This document shows, piece after piece, positions 50,412 to 59,108 of a stretch of 64,000 bases of DNA. This DNA comes from Butyricicoccus_A sp963620595 (GTDB taxonomy: Bacteria > Bacillota > Clostridia > Oscillospirales > Butyricicoccaceae): assembly GCA_963620595.1 (NCBI GenBank), contig CAVFAY010000011.1, positions 17,927 through 81,926 of the forward strand, written 5' to 3'. Positions within the stretch are counted from its first letter, which is position 1; each line of letters begins with the position of its first letter. The notes below the pieces were generated by a model. That model worked only from the letters and a program-made list of their open reading frames with translations. It was not told where the DNA came from and made no database searches. The translations under genes and the position numbers were made by a program.

Positions 50412-51536
50412 CTAGTGGATAAATGTCTGAAAACTACGCATTCCTGTATCTCGATACACGGGATACCGATCCATTTCAAAGAAATTGTTTTGCACCGTCC
50501 ACAGACCGCCGCGAGATTTCACCGCCATATCAAAGTATTCCGGCGCAAGAGATAGTGTATTGGCATCATAGCTGCCGGAGGGATAGGACAGCACGGAGGG
50601 AATGCGTCCGGTTATGCGGGCAAGTGACAACTGCGACTGTGCGAACTGCTGCTTTTGCTGGTCGGCAGACAGCGAGGCCAGCTCCTTGTGATCCTGCGTA
50701 TGGCTTTGAATGGACACCAGACCGGAATCCGCCATTTCTTTGATCTGTGCCGCCGTCATCGAGTATTGCCCGCCGACAGAGGACGGAATGACAAAGATAG
50801 TCGCCTTGATGTTGTACTTTTTCAGCAGCGGATACAAGTCGGTATAGTTGTTGTTGTAGCCGTCGTCGAAGGTCAGAATGACCGGCTTTTTGTATCGGTC
50901 GAGATGCGGAAGATCCGAGAAGAATATCGGGTCATAGTCGTTTTCCGTCAGGTATTTGAGCTGTGCTTCCATATCGGACGGGGAGAGAAACAAACCGGTT
51001 AATCCCCACGTCTGATCGGACACCGCGTGATACATGAGAATGGGAACCTGTCTGCCGGACGGAATCGCCGCGGTGTTGATTTTGGGTGACAGATACCACG
51101 TGTTTTTCTCTGTGTCATGCAAATACCGCAGGGAAAGCGCATCAGACAACACCGGTATGTCAATCCAGCATTCTGAGACGGAATCGTCGCTGTTTTTAAT
51201 GACGCGAACTGAATCGTCGTTTGCTGGGAGCACGTGTGTCTGTCCGCTCTCATCGGTCAGTGTGACTTCTTCCCCGTCTACCGACCATTTCAGCCACGAG
51301 AACGCCTTCTGCACGTCGGCACAGGATAATAGGGTCGCATCGTCTATTTGCAGTGCAGAAAGCTGTACGCCGTCTGCATAGACCGGGATTTCCGTGTGCT
51401 CGCTGTCGCGCAGGGAAATAGACTGCACTTGCTTTTGCGCCTGCGCCGTTTGGGAGCTTTCGCTCGGCGCACCGGAACAGCCGGATAAACATAACAGTCC
51501 CAGTATGGCGACGCCGCAAAGCCATTGTTTTTTCAT
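50412..51536 (-). CDS. Polysaccharide deacetylase lipoprotein
   Basis: 374-aa lipoprotein: signal peptide with lipobox LSGC (Cys20). The first part (about 35-150) resembles the copper-amine-oxidase-like N-terminal domains found in secreted clostridial proteins. The NodB deacetylase domain follows, with PVILTFDDGYNNN (metal Asp pair) and SHTQDHKEL (the two metal His). The family removes acetyl groups from peptidoglycan or other surface glycans. It has its own consensus promoter and a terminator, so it is a single-gene unit. Start at 51536 has AAAGGAGAGATATA upstream. Confidence 0.9.
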   Translation of the reverse strand: MKKQWLCGVAILGLLCLSGCSGAPSESSQTAQAQKQVQSISLRDSEHTEIPVYADGVQLSALQIDDATLLSCADVQKAFSWLKWSVDGEEVTLTDESGQTHVLPANDDSVRVIKNSDDSVSECWIDIPVLSDALSLRYLHDTEKNTWYLSPKINTAAIPSGRQVPILMYHAVSDQTWGLTGLFLSPSDMEAQLKYLTENDYDPIFFSDLPHLDRYKKPVILTFDDGYNNNYTDLYPLLKKYNIKATIFVIPSSVGGQYSMTAAQIKEMADSGLVSIQSHTQDHKELASLSADQQKQQFAQSQLSLARITGRIPSVLSYPSGSYDANTLSLAPEYFDMAVKSRGGLWTVQNNFFEMDRYPVYRDTGMRSFQTFIH

Positions 51537-51571
51537 TATATCTCTCCTTTTGGCAAGTTTTGTACAAAGGT

Positions 51572-51600
51572 ATTGTAGCGGAGCGGCGGGAACGTGTCAA
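51572..51600 (-). promoter_or_regulatory. Promoter of the deacetylase gene
   Basis: On the minus strand TTGACA (51600-51595), 17-bp spacer, TACAAT (51577-51572). Confidence 0.85.
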
Positions 51601-51624
51601 ATCAGATGGTTAATTGATGGGACA

Positions 51625-51957
51625 TCAGCTAATTACTTCTATTTTATTGATGCTTCCCTTATAGGTAACAGCACTCTGAAAACGTTCGCAATATACGGTG
51701 TCACCGACATTGACCTGATCATATTGTTCTTTTGTGCAGGATAATGTGTAGTAGTAATCTTTTTGCTGCAAAGCATCGATTGTTTCCTTGATCACAATAT
51801 AATGCTGAGAACCAGACATCTGCTTATCTGCTACCACTACTTTACCGCCCATAGCGTAGTAGGAATGCTCAACACGGTAGTTGTGATAGCATAGACCTGC
51901 GCCGATCAGAACGAGGACGAGAATTCCCGCCAAAAGAAGTTTCTTCCGAAGTTTCAT
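51625..51957 (-). CDS. Small membrane-anchored protein, paralogue A
   Basis: 110-aa protein of unrecognised family. After MKLRKK a single TM helix (about 7-25) is followed by an extracytoplasmic domain of about 80 residues. The first 65 residues are almost identical to paralogues B and C. The C-terminal third differs (GDTVYCERFQSAVTYKG versus GDTINCDRSQSIMTYKG) but keeps the same two cysteines 15 apart. It is last in the apparent transcript C, secreted protein, B, A. No partner genes suggest a function. Confidence 0.75.
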   Translation of the reverse strand: MKLRKKLLLAGILVLVLIGAGLCYHNYRVEHSYYAMGGKVVVADKQMSGSQHYIVIKETIDALQQKDYYYTLSCTKEQYDQVNVGDTVYCERFQSAVTYKGSINKIEVIS

Positions 51958-51984
51958 AAGGCAAACCACCTTCATAATCAAGCG

Positions 51985-52317
51985 TTAATTGATAACTTCT
52001 ATTCCATAAACCTCTCCTTTGTAGGTCATTATACTTTGGGATCGATCGCAATTTATAGTATCACCGATTTTAACTTGATCGTACTGTTCTTTCGTGCAGG
52101 ATAATGTGAAGTAGTAATCTTCTCGCTGCAAGGCGTCAATTGTTTCCTTAATCACAATATAATGCTGAGAACCAGACATCTGCTTATCTGCTACCACTAC
52201 TTTACCGCCCATAGCGTAGTAGGAATGCTCAACACGGTAGTTGTGATAGCATAGACCTGCGCCGATCAGAACGAGGACGAGAATTCCCGCTATAAGAAGT
52301 TTCTTTCGAAGTTTCAT
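51985..52317 (-). CDS. Small membrane-anchored protein, paralogue B
   Basis: 110 aa, same architecture as paralogue A: TM anchor followed by a small outside domain with a conserved Cys pair. About 95% identical to paralogue C at DNA level, about 16 differences over 333 bases by my count. The identity extends into the 5' flank (CCTCCATTTCTAAGTGGG), which marks a recent duplication. Starts 27 bases upstream of paralogue A on the minus strand. Function unknown. Confidence 0.75.
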   Translation of the reverse strand: MKLRKKLLIAGILVLVLIGAGLCYHNYRVEHSYYAMGGKVVVADKQMSGSQHYIVIKETIDALQREDYYFTLSCTKEQYDQVKIGDTINCDRSQSIMTYKGEVYGIEVIN

Positions 52318-52416
52318 AAGACAAACCTCCATTTCTAAGTGGGTGATAGAAAGTCATATTGAGTGTGCAGTGGTGAAAAGAGCTAGAAATCGTTTCCGAT
52401 TTCTAGCTCAAACAAG

Positions 52417-53085
52417 TTAAGCAACCCAGATTTTGTAGCCGAAGAAATACGGATAATAGTTGAACTTGACAAAACGACCGTAATTGTTCCAACCATCCAT
52501 GACAAAGAGATACTTTGCTCCGGAAGTGCTCTTAGCGTATCCGAGAGTCATTACGCAATGACCAGAACCATTATCGGTTCCGGAAGAATACGTGGCAACT
52601 TCGGCGTCAGCAGAGACATATTCATGATCATAAACGGAATATAACGTGCCTTCTTGAGTCGGAATAAAAATTTCGCCAGCACCGGTATAAAGAATGGCAG
52701 AATCTTGTTCGGGTTCATCAAAAACAGCACTGGTGGTTGCTACTGCTTCAGTTTCAGCCGAAGTGATAGGACCGGTTCCTTCAAATGAAAATTCGACGAT
52801 AGGATCTTCGTCTGAAATCAGACTGAGCAATACATAACCGGCGGGATCTTCGTTGTTGATAAATGTCACATAATAACCCGTAAGTGTGCCATCGGGACTA
52901 TATAGATGGATAAATTCATTGATGCCTATGTTGTCGTTTTTTTGCGAAGCGGTCATGAAGTTTGAAGCATAGACTTGAACTTCTGCATCGGATGGAATGT
53001 TGTCGGTGTTATCTGCGGCAAAGGCGCAAAAAGTGATAAGACAACATGTGATGATGCCCAGAAAAAATGACAATACCTTTTTCAT
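52417..53085 (-). CDS. Secreted protein resembling a papain-like peptidase without its Cys segment
   Basis: 222-aa exported protein with a signal peptide (1-23, CAFA end). Residues 35-105 resemble the inhibitory pro-region seen in secreted C10 or C39-like peptidases (YYVTFINNEDPAGYVLLS). The last 50 residues resemble the His and Asn/Trp half of papain-like enzymes (GHCVMTLGYAK with His176, MDGWNNYGRF). The catalytic-Cys segment expected between them is not visible, and the protein is too short for it. The frame is open, so it may be an internally deleted, non-catalytic derivative. It sits between paralogues B and C. Confidence 0.6.
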   Translation of the reverse strand: MKKVLSFFLGIITCCLITFCAFAADNTDNIPSDAEVQVYASNFMTASQKNDNIGINEFIHLYSPDGTLTGYYVTFINNEDPAGYVLLSLISDEDPIVEFSFEGTGPITSAETEAVATTSAVFDEPEQDSAILYTGAGEIFIPTQEGTLYSVYDHEYVSADAEVATYSSGTDNGSGHCVMTLGYAKSTSGAKYLFVMDGWNNYGRFVKFNYYPYFFGYKIWVA

Positions 53086-53110
53086 AATATACCTCCTTCA
53101 TAAACAAGTG

Positions 53111-53443
53111 TTAATTGATAACTTCTATTCCATAAACCTCTCCTTTGTAGGTCATTATACTTTGGGATCGATCGCAATTTATAGTATCACCGATTTTAAC
53201 TTGATCGTACTGTTCTTTCGTGCAGGATAATGTGAAGTAGTAATCTTCTTGCTGCAAGAGACCGACTGTTTCCTTAATCACAATATAATGCTGAGAACCG
53301 GACATCTGCTTATCTGCTACCACCACTTCACCGCCCATGGCGTAGTAGGAATGCTCAACACGGTAGTTGTGATAACATAGACCTGCGCCGATCAGAACGA
53401 GGACGAGAATTCCCGCCAAAAGAAGTTTTTTCCGAAGTTTCAT
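53111..53443 (-). CDS. Small membrane-anchored protein, paralogue C
   Basis: 110 aa with one TM helix and an outside domain, nearly identical to paralogue B. First gene of the cluster on the minus strand, preceded by a consensus promoter at 53544-53572 in very AT-rich DNA. The secreted protein gene follows 25 bases after its stop. Function unknown. Confidence 0.75.
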   Translation of the reverse strand: MKLRKKLLLAGILVLVLIGAGLCYHNYRVEHSYYAMGGEVVVADKQMSGSQHYIVIKETVGLLQQEDYYFTLSCTKEQYDQVKIGDTINCDRSQSIMTYKGEVYGIEVIN

Positions 53444-53543
53444 AAGACAAACCTCCATTTCTAAGTGGGCGATAGAAAGTAATGTCTGATATATGACAAA
53501 AATGTAAAAACGATTGGAAATGTTACATATATTTTATATATAA

Positions 53544-53572
53544 AAAATAACATACGTTATATGAGTTGTCAA
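53544..53572 (-). promoter_or_regulatory. Promoter of the small-membrane-protein cluster
   Basis: On the minus strand TTGACA (53572-53567), 17-bp spacer, TATTTT (53549-53544), inside strongly AT-rich sequence. Confidence 0.65.
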
Positions 53573-53650
53573 TAAATAGACTGGAATCTTAAGAAACTTA
53601 AGAAATAAAGTAAGATTCCGCTAATTGTTGGAAAATACGTAGAACAATAG

Positions 53651-53683
53651 AAAAAGGCGATTCCCTGCGGAACCGCCTTTTTT
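53651..53683 (-). terminator. Terminator after pgi
   Basis: Arms AAAAAGGCG / CGCCTTTTTT with a further inner pairing TCC/GGA. Usable on both strands. Confidence 0.8.
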
Positions 53684-53695
53684 GCTTGTCTGATG

Positions 53696-55279
53696 TTAAA
53701 TACCCAGCAGGTCGCTGTATTCCTTGAGTGCGCCATCGGTCTCGTGCGCGAGGACGCGCTGTGCGAGGACTTTGCCCAGCTGTACGCCTTCCTGATCGAA
53801 GCTGTTCAGATTCCAGATAAAGCCCTGGAACATGACCTTGTTCTCGAAGTGTGCGAGCAGCGCGCCCAGAGAAGCCGGTGTCAGCTGGTCGCCGACGATG
53901 ATGCTGGACGGGCGACCGCCTTCAAACTTCTTGTTGTTGTCCGGATCGTCCTTGCCGCAGGCGAAGGCAACAATCTGTGCGACAACGTTTGCACACAGCT
54001 TTTGCTGGCTTGTGCTGCCTTGAATGGTGACATCCATGCCGATCTGGCTGTTTTTAAAGCCGACAAACTGGAGCGGGGTAATATCCGTGCCCTGATGCAG
54101 CAGCTGATAGAACGAATGCTGGCCGTTTGTGCCCGGCTCACCGAAAATTACCGGACCGGTAGCATAATGAACCGGTTCGCCGCGGCGATTGACGGACTTG
54201 CCGTTAGACTCCATGTCCAGCTGCTGTAAATGCGCAGGGAAGCGGCTCAGCGCCTGCGAGTACGGCAGCACAGCGGTACACTGGTAATCCTGCACATTGC
54301 GCTCGTATACGCCGATGAGCGCATCGAGCAGAGCGGCATTTTCCAAAATATTTTCGTTGAGAGACAGTTTGTCGGTCTCTGCTGCGCCGTCCAGAAGGTC
54401 GGCAAAGACTTCCGGGCCGAAAGCGAGCGACAGCACCGCGCCGCCGACTGCGGAGGAAGAAGAATATCTGCCGCCGATGTAGTCATCCATAAAGAAGGCA
54501 GTCATATAATCTGCGCCCTTTGCGAGCGGAGAGGTCTCACTGGTAACGGCAAGCATGTGCTTGGAGATGTCCAGACCGGCATTCTTGATAGCATTCTTGA
54601 CAAAGGTCTCGTTGGTCAGAGTTTCCAGTGTAGTGCCGGACTTAGAAACGACAATAAACAGCGTGTGCGCAATGTCTACCGACTTCAGCACGGCAGCTGC
54701 ATCGTCCGGATCAACATTGCTGATGAATTTTGCTTCCATTTTCAGGGTGTTGTGCAGCTTTGCCCAGTTTTCCAGTGCGAGATAAATCGCGCGCGGACCG
54801 AGATCACTGCCGCCGATGCCGATCTGTACGACCGTGGTATACGGCTCGCCGGCTTCGTTGGTGATTTCGCCTGCGTGTACCTTGTGGGCAAAATCAGCGA
54901 TTTTCTTTTGCTGCGACACGTAGAATTCGCGCTTGTCCACACCGTCTGCGATGACGGCATCACACTGCTGGCCGCGTGCCAGCTGATGCAGTACCAGACG
55001 ATTTTCGCCCGTGTTAATCACAGCGCCGTTGAGCAGTTCCTTGTACTTGTCAATGACCTGTGCTTCTTGTGCCAGCTGTGCCAGCGTGGACAGAATTTCG
55101 TCATCCATCTGCTTGGCAGCGTAGTTGAATTTCATACCAGCAGCCATTGGTGCGCTGTATTTCTTGACACGTGCGGCTCCGTTTTTTCCAGCCATTTCTT
55201 GCGCAATATTCACGCGATCTTTCATGCCAACCAGCTTTTTGAAAGATACGAGAGTGTCCAAATTGTTCCAAGTGACCAT
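53696..55279 (-). CDS. pgi: Glucose-6-phosphate isomerase
   Basis: Interconverts glucose-6-P and fructose-6-P. The 527-aa length fits the long (E. coli-like) PGI form rather than the ~450-aa Bacillus form. VQIGIGGSDLGPRAI, the phosphate loop SKSGTTLETLTN, GGRYSSSSAVGGA and GEPGTNGQHSFYQLLHQG with the catalytic Glu and His are present. Start at 55279 has AAAGGTGG upstream. A Rex-like palindrome lies just after the likely transcription start, so it may respond to redox state. Confidence 0.95.
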   Translation of the reverse strand: MVTWNNLDTLVSFKKLVGMKDRVNIAQEMAGKNGAARVKKYSAPMAAGMKFNYAAKQMDDEILSTLAQLAQEAQVIDKYKELLNGAVINTGENRLVLHQLARGQQCDAVIADGVDKREFYVSQQKKIADFAHKVHAGEITNEAGEPYTTVVQIGIGGSDLGPRAIYLALENWAKLHNTLKMEAKFISNVDPDDAAAVLKSVDIAHTLFIVVSKSGTTLETLTNETFVKNAIKNAGLDISKHMLAVTSETSPLAKGADYMTAFFMDDYIGGRYSSSSAVGGAVLSLAFGPEVFADLLDGAAETDKLSLNENILENAALLDALIGVYERNVQDYQCTAVLPYSQALSRFPAHLQQLDMESNGKSVNRRGEPVHYATGPVIFGEPGTNGQHSFYQLLHQGTDITPLQFVGFKNSQIGMDVTIQGSTSQQKLCANVVAQIVAFACGKDDPDNNKKFEGGRPSSIIVGDQLTPASLGALLAHFENKVMFQGFIWNLNSFDQEGVQLGKVLAQRVLAHETDGALKEYSDLLGI

Positions 55280-55336
55280 AATGTTTGTTCCACCTTTTTC
55301 CAAGAAAATCTCTTCCTAACAACAGTCTCCTATGAT

Positions 55337-55354
55337 TTGTGAAATATCTCACAA
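55337..55354. promoter_or_regulatory. Rex-like operator before pgi
   Basis: TTGTGAAATATCTCACAA: 6-bp perfect arms TTGTGA / TCACAA around six A/T-rich bases, very close to the Rex box TTGTGAAnnnnTTCACAA. On the minus strand a TACACT -10 box (55372-55367) puts the start of transcription just upstream, so binding would block pgi. Confidence 0.55.
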
Positions 55355-55476
55355 TAGACTGTTTATAGTGTATCACACTTTTCGGAAATATGCTAGAGCG
55401 ATTTGTGTAATATTATGAAAAACTTATGAAAAACTTACAAAAAAACTTACAGTTTTTTTTTATAACAAAATGAGGC

Positions 55477-55509
55477 GAAAAACACCCCGAAGAATGAGTC
55501 TTCGGGGTG
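55477..55509 (-). terminator. Terminator after ribH
   Basis: On the minus strand CACCCCGAAGA, CTCA loop, TTCTTCGGGGTG, then T5. Confidence 0.88.
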
Positions 55510-55528
55510 CATATATCATATGGGAAAC

Positions 55529-55990
55529 TTACAGGTTGCGGATAAGATTTGCCATCTCAATGCCGGAGCAAGCAACGTCATAGCCCTTGTTGCCAGCCTT
55601 GGTGCCTGCACGCTCGATAGCCTGCTCGATAGTGTCGGTGGTAACGACGCCGAACAGAACCGGAATGCCTGCGGACAGGGAAACCTGAGCGACACCCTTT
55701 GCGCACTCATTGCAAACCAGATCGTAATGAGAGGTCGAGCCGCGGATGACTGCGCCGAGGCAGAGAACCATATCGTACTTGCCGGAGCTTGCCATCTTCT
55801 GCGCGATGAGCGGGATTTCAAATGCGCCCGGAACCCAAGCGATCTCGATGTCATCCGCAGATACGCCGTGACGAACCAAGGCGTCCTGTGCGCTGCTGAC
55901 CAGCTTGCTGACGATGAATTCGTTGAAACGGGCAGCAACAATGCCAACCTTCAGGCCAGTGCCTACTACATTTCCTTCTAACAGTTTCAT
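55529..55990 (-). CDS. ribH: 6,7-dimethyl-8-ribityllumazine synthase RibH
   Basis: Condenses the ribityl-aminouracil with dihydroxybutanone phosphate, the penultimate riboflavin step, forming icosahedral or pentameric shells. 153 aa, typical length. VPGAFEIPLIAQKM and the GAVIRGSTSHYDLVCNE motif with the catalytic His are clear. Last gene of the ribD-ribE-ribBA-ribH operon, 30 bases after ribBA. Confidence 0.96.
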   Translation of the reverse strand: MKLLEGNVVGTGLKVGIVAARFNEFIVSKLVSSAQDALVRHGVSADDIEIAWVPGAFEIPLIAQKMASSGKYDMVLCLGAVIRGSTSHYDLVCNECAKGVAQVSLSAGIPVLFGVVTTDTIEQAIERAGTKAGNKGYDVACSGIEMANLIRNL

Positions 55991-56020
55991 AATTGTATCC
56001 TCCTGAATAAACGGTCAAAC

Positions 56021-57229
56021 TTACTTATATTCTGTCATGTGATCCATGCGCTCCTGCTTGGTCTTGAGATAGAACGCATCGACCGGGTTTGCGGCAATCT
56101 GAATCGGCACGCGCTCAACAATTTCCAGACCATAGCCGGACAGACCGTGAATCTTGGTCGGGTTGTTGGTCATCAGGCGCAGCTTCTGTACACCGAGGGC
56201 AACGAGAATCTGCGCTCCCATGCCGTACTCACGCATATCAGCAGGGAAGCCCAGCTTGATGTTCGCGTCCACGGTATCATAGCCCTGCTCCTGCAATTCG
56301 TAAGCGCGTAGCTTGTTAATCAAGCCGATGCCGCGTCCTTCCTGACGCAGGTACAGCAGCAGGCCGCGGCCTTCCTCGTTGATTGCCTTGAGCGAAGCTG
56401 CCAGCTGCTCGCCGCAGTCGCAGCGCTTGGAACCGAACGTATCGCCGGTCAGGCACTCGGAGTGAACACGGCACAGAACCGGCTCGCCGTTTGCAATGTC
56501 GCCCATGGTCAGAGCGACGTGGTGCTCGCCGGAAATCTTGTTGATAAAGCCGTGAATTTTGAAGTGGCCGTACTTGGTCGGCATGTCAGCGCAAGCGACT
56601 TCTTCTACGAGTGCTTCGTCCTTGTCGCGCATCCGATAAGCAATCAGATCGGCAATAGAAATCATAACCAGATTGTGTTCCTTGGCGAACTCAACCAGCT
56701 CTGTCGTGCGCATCATGGTACCATCCTCGCGCATGATTTCACAGCACAGACCAACCGGCTCCAGATTTGCCAGACGGCACAGATCCACGGTAGCTTCGGT
56801 GTGACCCGAACGGATCAGCACGCCACCTTCACGCGCGCGCAGCGGGAACATGTGGCCCGGGCGACGGAAGTCTGACGGCTTGGCATTTGCCAGAACTGTT
56901 GCGCGAGCGGTATAGCCGCGCTCTTCTGCGGAAATACCGGTTGTCGTGTTAACGTGGTCAATGGCTACGGTAAATGCCGTTTCGTGATTATCTGTGTTCT
57001 GCTCAACCATCGGCGGCAGACCCAGCTTGTCGCAATATTCGCCGCTCATCGGCATACAGATCAGCCCTTTGGCATAGGTAGCCATAAAGTTTACGTTTTC
57101 TGTAGTTGCGAACTGTGCGGCACAAATGATGTCGCCTTCGTTTTCACGATCCGGGTCGTCAATGACCAAAATGTTTTTACCTGCACGCAGGGCGTCCAGT
57201 GCTTCTTCAATGGTTGCAAAATCAGCCAT
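56021..57229 (-). CDS. ribBA: Bifunctional RibBA: DHBP synthase / GTP cyclohydrolase II
   Basis: 402 aa with both entry enzymes of riboflavin synthesis. The N-terminal DHBP synthase (about 1-200) has DDPDRENEGD and the RPGHMFPLRAREGG motif; the C-terminal GTP cyclohydrolase II (about 205-400) has the zinc motif CLTGDTFGSKRCDC and RQEGRGIGL. Lies 15 bases after ribE. Controlled with the operon by the upstream FMN riboswitch. Confidence 0.96.
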   Translation of the reverse strand: MADFATIEEALDALRAGKNILVIDDPDRENEGDIICAAQFATTENVNFMATYAKGLICMPMSGEYCDKLGLPPMVEQNTDNHETAFTVAIDHVNTTTGISAEERGYTARATVLANAKPSDFRRPGHMFPLRAREGGVLIRSGHTEATVDLCRLANLEPVGLCCEIMREDGTMMRTTELVEFAKEHNLVMISIADLIAYRMRDKDEALVEEVACADMPTKYGHFKIHGFINKISGEHHVALTMGDIANGEPVLCRVHSECLTGDTFGSKRCDCGEQLAASLKAINEEGRGLLLYLRQEGRGIGLINKLRAYELQEQGYDTVDANIKLGFPADMREYGMGAQILVALGVQKLRLMTNNPTKIHGLSGYGLEIVERVPIQIAANPVDAFYLKTKQERMDHMTEYK

Positions 57230-57244
57230 TTTTATATCCTCCTG

Positions 57245-57898
57245 TCAGAGAAACCCGTGTGCCGAGAGAAAATCGGCAGTCAGTCCGCCGGACGGCTTGT
57301 CCTCTTCCGGCGCGGGCTTCATTAGCTTTTCAATATATTTTCCGACAATATCGCATTCCAAATTCACGATATAGCCGGGCTTGCGGGTCAGCAGAGTGGT
57401 TTCCTGTCCGGTATGCGGGATGATAGAGACTTTAAAGCAGCTGTCATCCACATAGGCAACGGTCAGGCTGATGCCGTCGATGGTGATCGAGCCTTTTTCT
57501 ACAATATAATGCAGAATGTGCGACGGAGCAGCGATTGTCACCCAGACGGCGTTTCCTTCCGGAGACAAATCGGTGATGGTTCCAGTTCCGTCCACGTGTC
57601 CGGCAACGATGTGTCCGCCGAAGCGGCCGTCTGCCGCCATGGCGCGTTCCAGATTGACGCGGGATTTTGGCTTGAGTGCGCCGAGATTGGTGCGGCGCAT
57701 GGTTTCCGGCATGACATCGCCTTCAAATCCGTCTCCGGTGAGACGGACAACGGTCAGACAAACGCCGTTGACAGCGATGGAATCACCGAGCTTTGTGCCG
57801 CCCAGAACCGTGCTGGCACGAACGCCGAGAACCGTACTGGTTGCTGACTGCCGCAGACCGGTGATTTCACCGACTTCTTCGACAATTCCGGTAAACAT
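57245..57898 (-). CDS. ribE: Riboflavin synthase alpha chain RibE
   Basis: 217 aa, dismutates two lumazine molecules to riboflavin. Two tandem lumazine-binding domains, each starting with a MFTGIVEE or GHIVAGHVDGTG-type motif, are present. Last 25 residues, after the second domain, are a short extra tail (KPAPEEDKPSGGL). Four bases after ribD. Called ribE by Bacillus naming; the same enzyme is ribC in E. coli. Confidence 0.95.
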   Translation of the reverse strand: MFTGIVEEVGEITGLRQSATSTVLGVRASTVLGGTKLGDSIAVNGVCLTVVRLTGDGFEGDVMPETMRRTNLGALKPKSRVNLERAMAADGRFGGHIVAGHVDGTGTITDLSPEGNAVWVTIAAPSHILHYIVEKGSITIDGISLTVAYVDDSCFKVSIIPHTGQETTLLTRKPGYIVNLECDIVGKYIEKLMKPAPEEDKPSGGLTADFLSAHGFL

Positions 57899-57902
57899 AG
57901 CT

Positions 57903-59012
57903 TCAGTCCTTTCGGATGCGGCCTTCTATGAGAATATCTTCTTCCAGCCGTGTAATGGTAAGATCAGAGAGCTTGAGTGCATCTGCCATCTTGGCGATGC
58001 CGGGGCCGCCGACAGGGCCGTGGGCACTCGCGCCGCCGATGAGCTTCGGGGCGATATACGCCTGGACTTTGTGCACCAGTCCAAGCCGCAGCGCTTCGCC
58101 GTTGAGCGTGCCGCCGCCTTCCAGCAAGACGCTGTCGATCTGCTGCTCGCCGAGGTAATTCATGACAGCGCGTAGATCCACGCGCTGTCCCTCGGCGTCC
58201 GGCAGGGAGACAACGCGGACACCGGCTTGTTCTAATGCAGCGATGCGGCTCTGCTCTGCATGAGCACAGAAAATCCAAGTCGGAATTTCCTTTGCGGTGC
58301 GGACGAGCTGGCTGTCCAGCGGTGTCCGCAGCTGGCTGTCACAGATCAGACGAACCGGATCGACACCGGATTCGATGCGGCAGTTGAGCATCGGATCATC
58401 GGCGAGAACCGTTCCGATGCCGACCATGATGCCGCTCAGACGCTTGCGGGTTTCCTGCACGTGCAGGCGGGCCTTTTCGCCGGTTACCCACTTGGAATCT
58501 CCGGTATATGCGGCAATGCGTCCGTCCAATGTCATCGCGTATTTCATCACGACAAATGGGGTCTTGGTCGTAATATAATGGAAGAACACCTCGTTGATGG
58601 CGTGGCATTCTTCTTCCAAAACGCCGGACACACAGGAGATACCGGCGTTGCGCAGGATACTCAATCCCTTGCCTGCGACGAGCGGATTGGGATCCAAGCA
58701 GCCGACAACGACGCGGGCAATTTTGTGCTCCAAAATGGCATCTGTGCACGGAGGCGTGCGCCCCCAGTGGCAGCATGGCTCCAGTGTGACATAAATAGTT
58801 GCGCCGGTGCAGTCCTCAGTACAGTTTTTGAAAGCGTTGCGCTCTGCATGTAAGCCGCCGATGTGTTCGTGCCAGCCCTCGCCAATGATGCGGTCATCCT
58901 TGACAATGACAGCGCCGACCATTGGGTTTGGGGAGACATGTCCGGCGCCGCGCTTGGCCAGCTCTAAGGCATGGCGCATATAGTGCAGGTCGCGCTGCGT
59001 GATTTCAGACAT
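57903..59012 (-). CDS. ribD: Bifunctional RibD: pyrimidine deaminase / reductase
   Basis: 369 aa, carrying the deaminase (about 1-145) and reductase (about 150-365) steps after GTP cyclohydrolase II. The deaminase zinc motif is H55-A-E57 with C80 and C89 (LEPCCHWGRTPPC). The reductase region has RIAAYTGDSKWVTG and LLEGGGTLNGE. Start at 59012 with GGAGTTGATAAA upstream; the reading from 59027 lacks a ribosome binding site. First gene of the operon behind an FMN riboswitch. Confidence 0.95.
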   Translation of the reverse strand: MSEITQRDLHYMRHALELAKRGAGHVSPNPMVGAVIVKDDRIIGEGWHEHIGGLHAERNAFKNCTEDCTGATIYVTLEPCCHWGRTPPCTDAILEHKIARVVVGCLDPNPLVAGKGLSILRNAGISCVSGVLEEECHAINEVFFHYITTKTPFVVMKYAMTLDGRIAAYTGDSKWVTGEKARLHVQETRKRLSGIMVGIGTVLADDPMLNCRIESGVDPVRLICDSQLRTPLDSQLVRTAKEIPTWIFCAHAEQSRIAALEQAGVRVVSLPDAEGQRVDLRAVMNYLGEQQIDSVLLEGGGTLNGEALRLGLVHKVQAYIAPKLIGGASAHGPVGGPGIAKMADALKLSDLTITRLEEDILIEGRIRKD

Positions 59013-59025
59013 TTTTATCAACTCC

Positions 59026-59062
59026 AAAACAAAAAGCCCCGTTTGAATGCATCAAACAGGGC
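59026..59062 (-). terminator. Second terminator before ribD
   Basis: On the minus strand GCCCTGTTTGA, TGCA loop, TTCAAACGGGGC (one T-G wobble), then TTTTTGTTTT. It directly precedes the ribD ribosome binding site. Confidence 0.85.
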
Positions 59063-59066
59063 GTAC

Positions 59067-59108
59067 AAAACAAAAAGAGCCTGTTTCCACGTGCGTGTGA
59101 AACAGGGC
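59067..59108 (-). terminator. First terminator before ribD
   Basis: On the minus strand CCTGTTTC, a short loop, GAAACAGG, then CTCTTTTTGTTTT. It resembles the second terminator in its CCTGTTT arm and T-tract, so it may be a duplication. Confidence 0.75.

Noticed and set aside
55380..55476. A small gene or repeat array in the A/T-rich run between pgi and ribH
   Set aside because: Only a few imperfect AACTTA repeats are present; there is no open frame and no repeat unit of CRISPR-like length.
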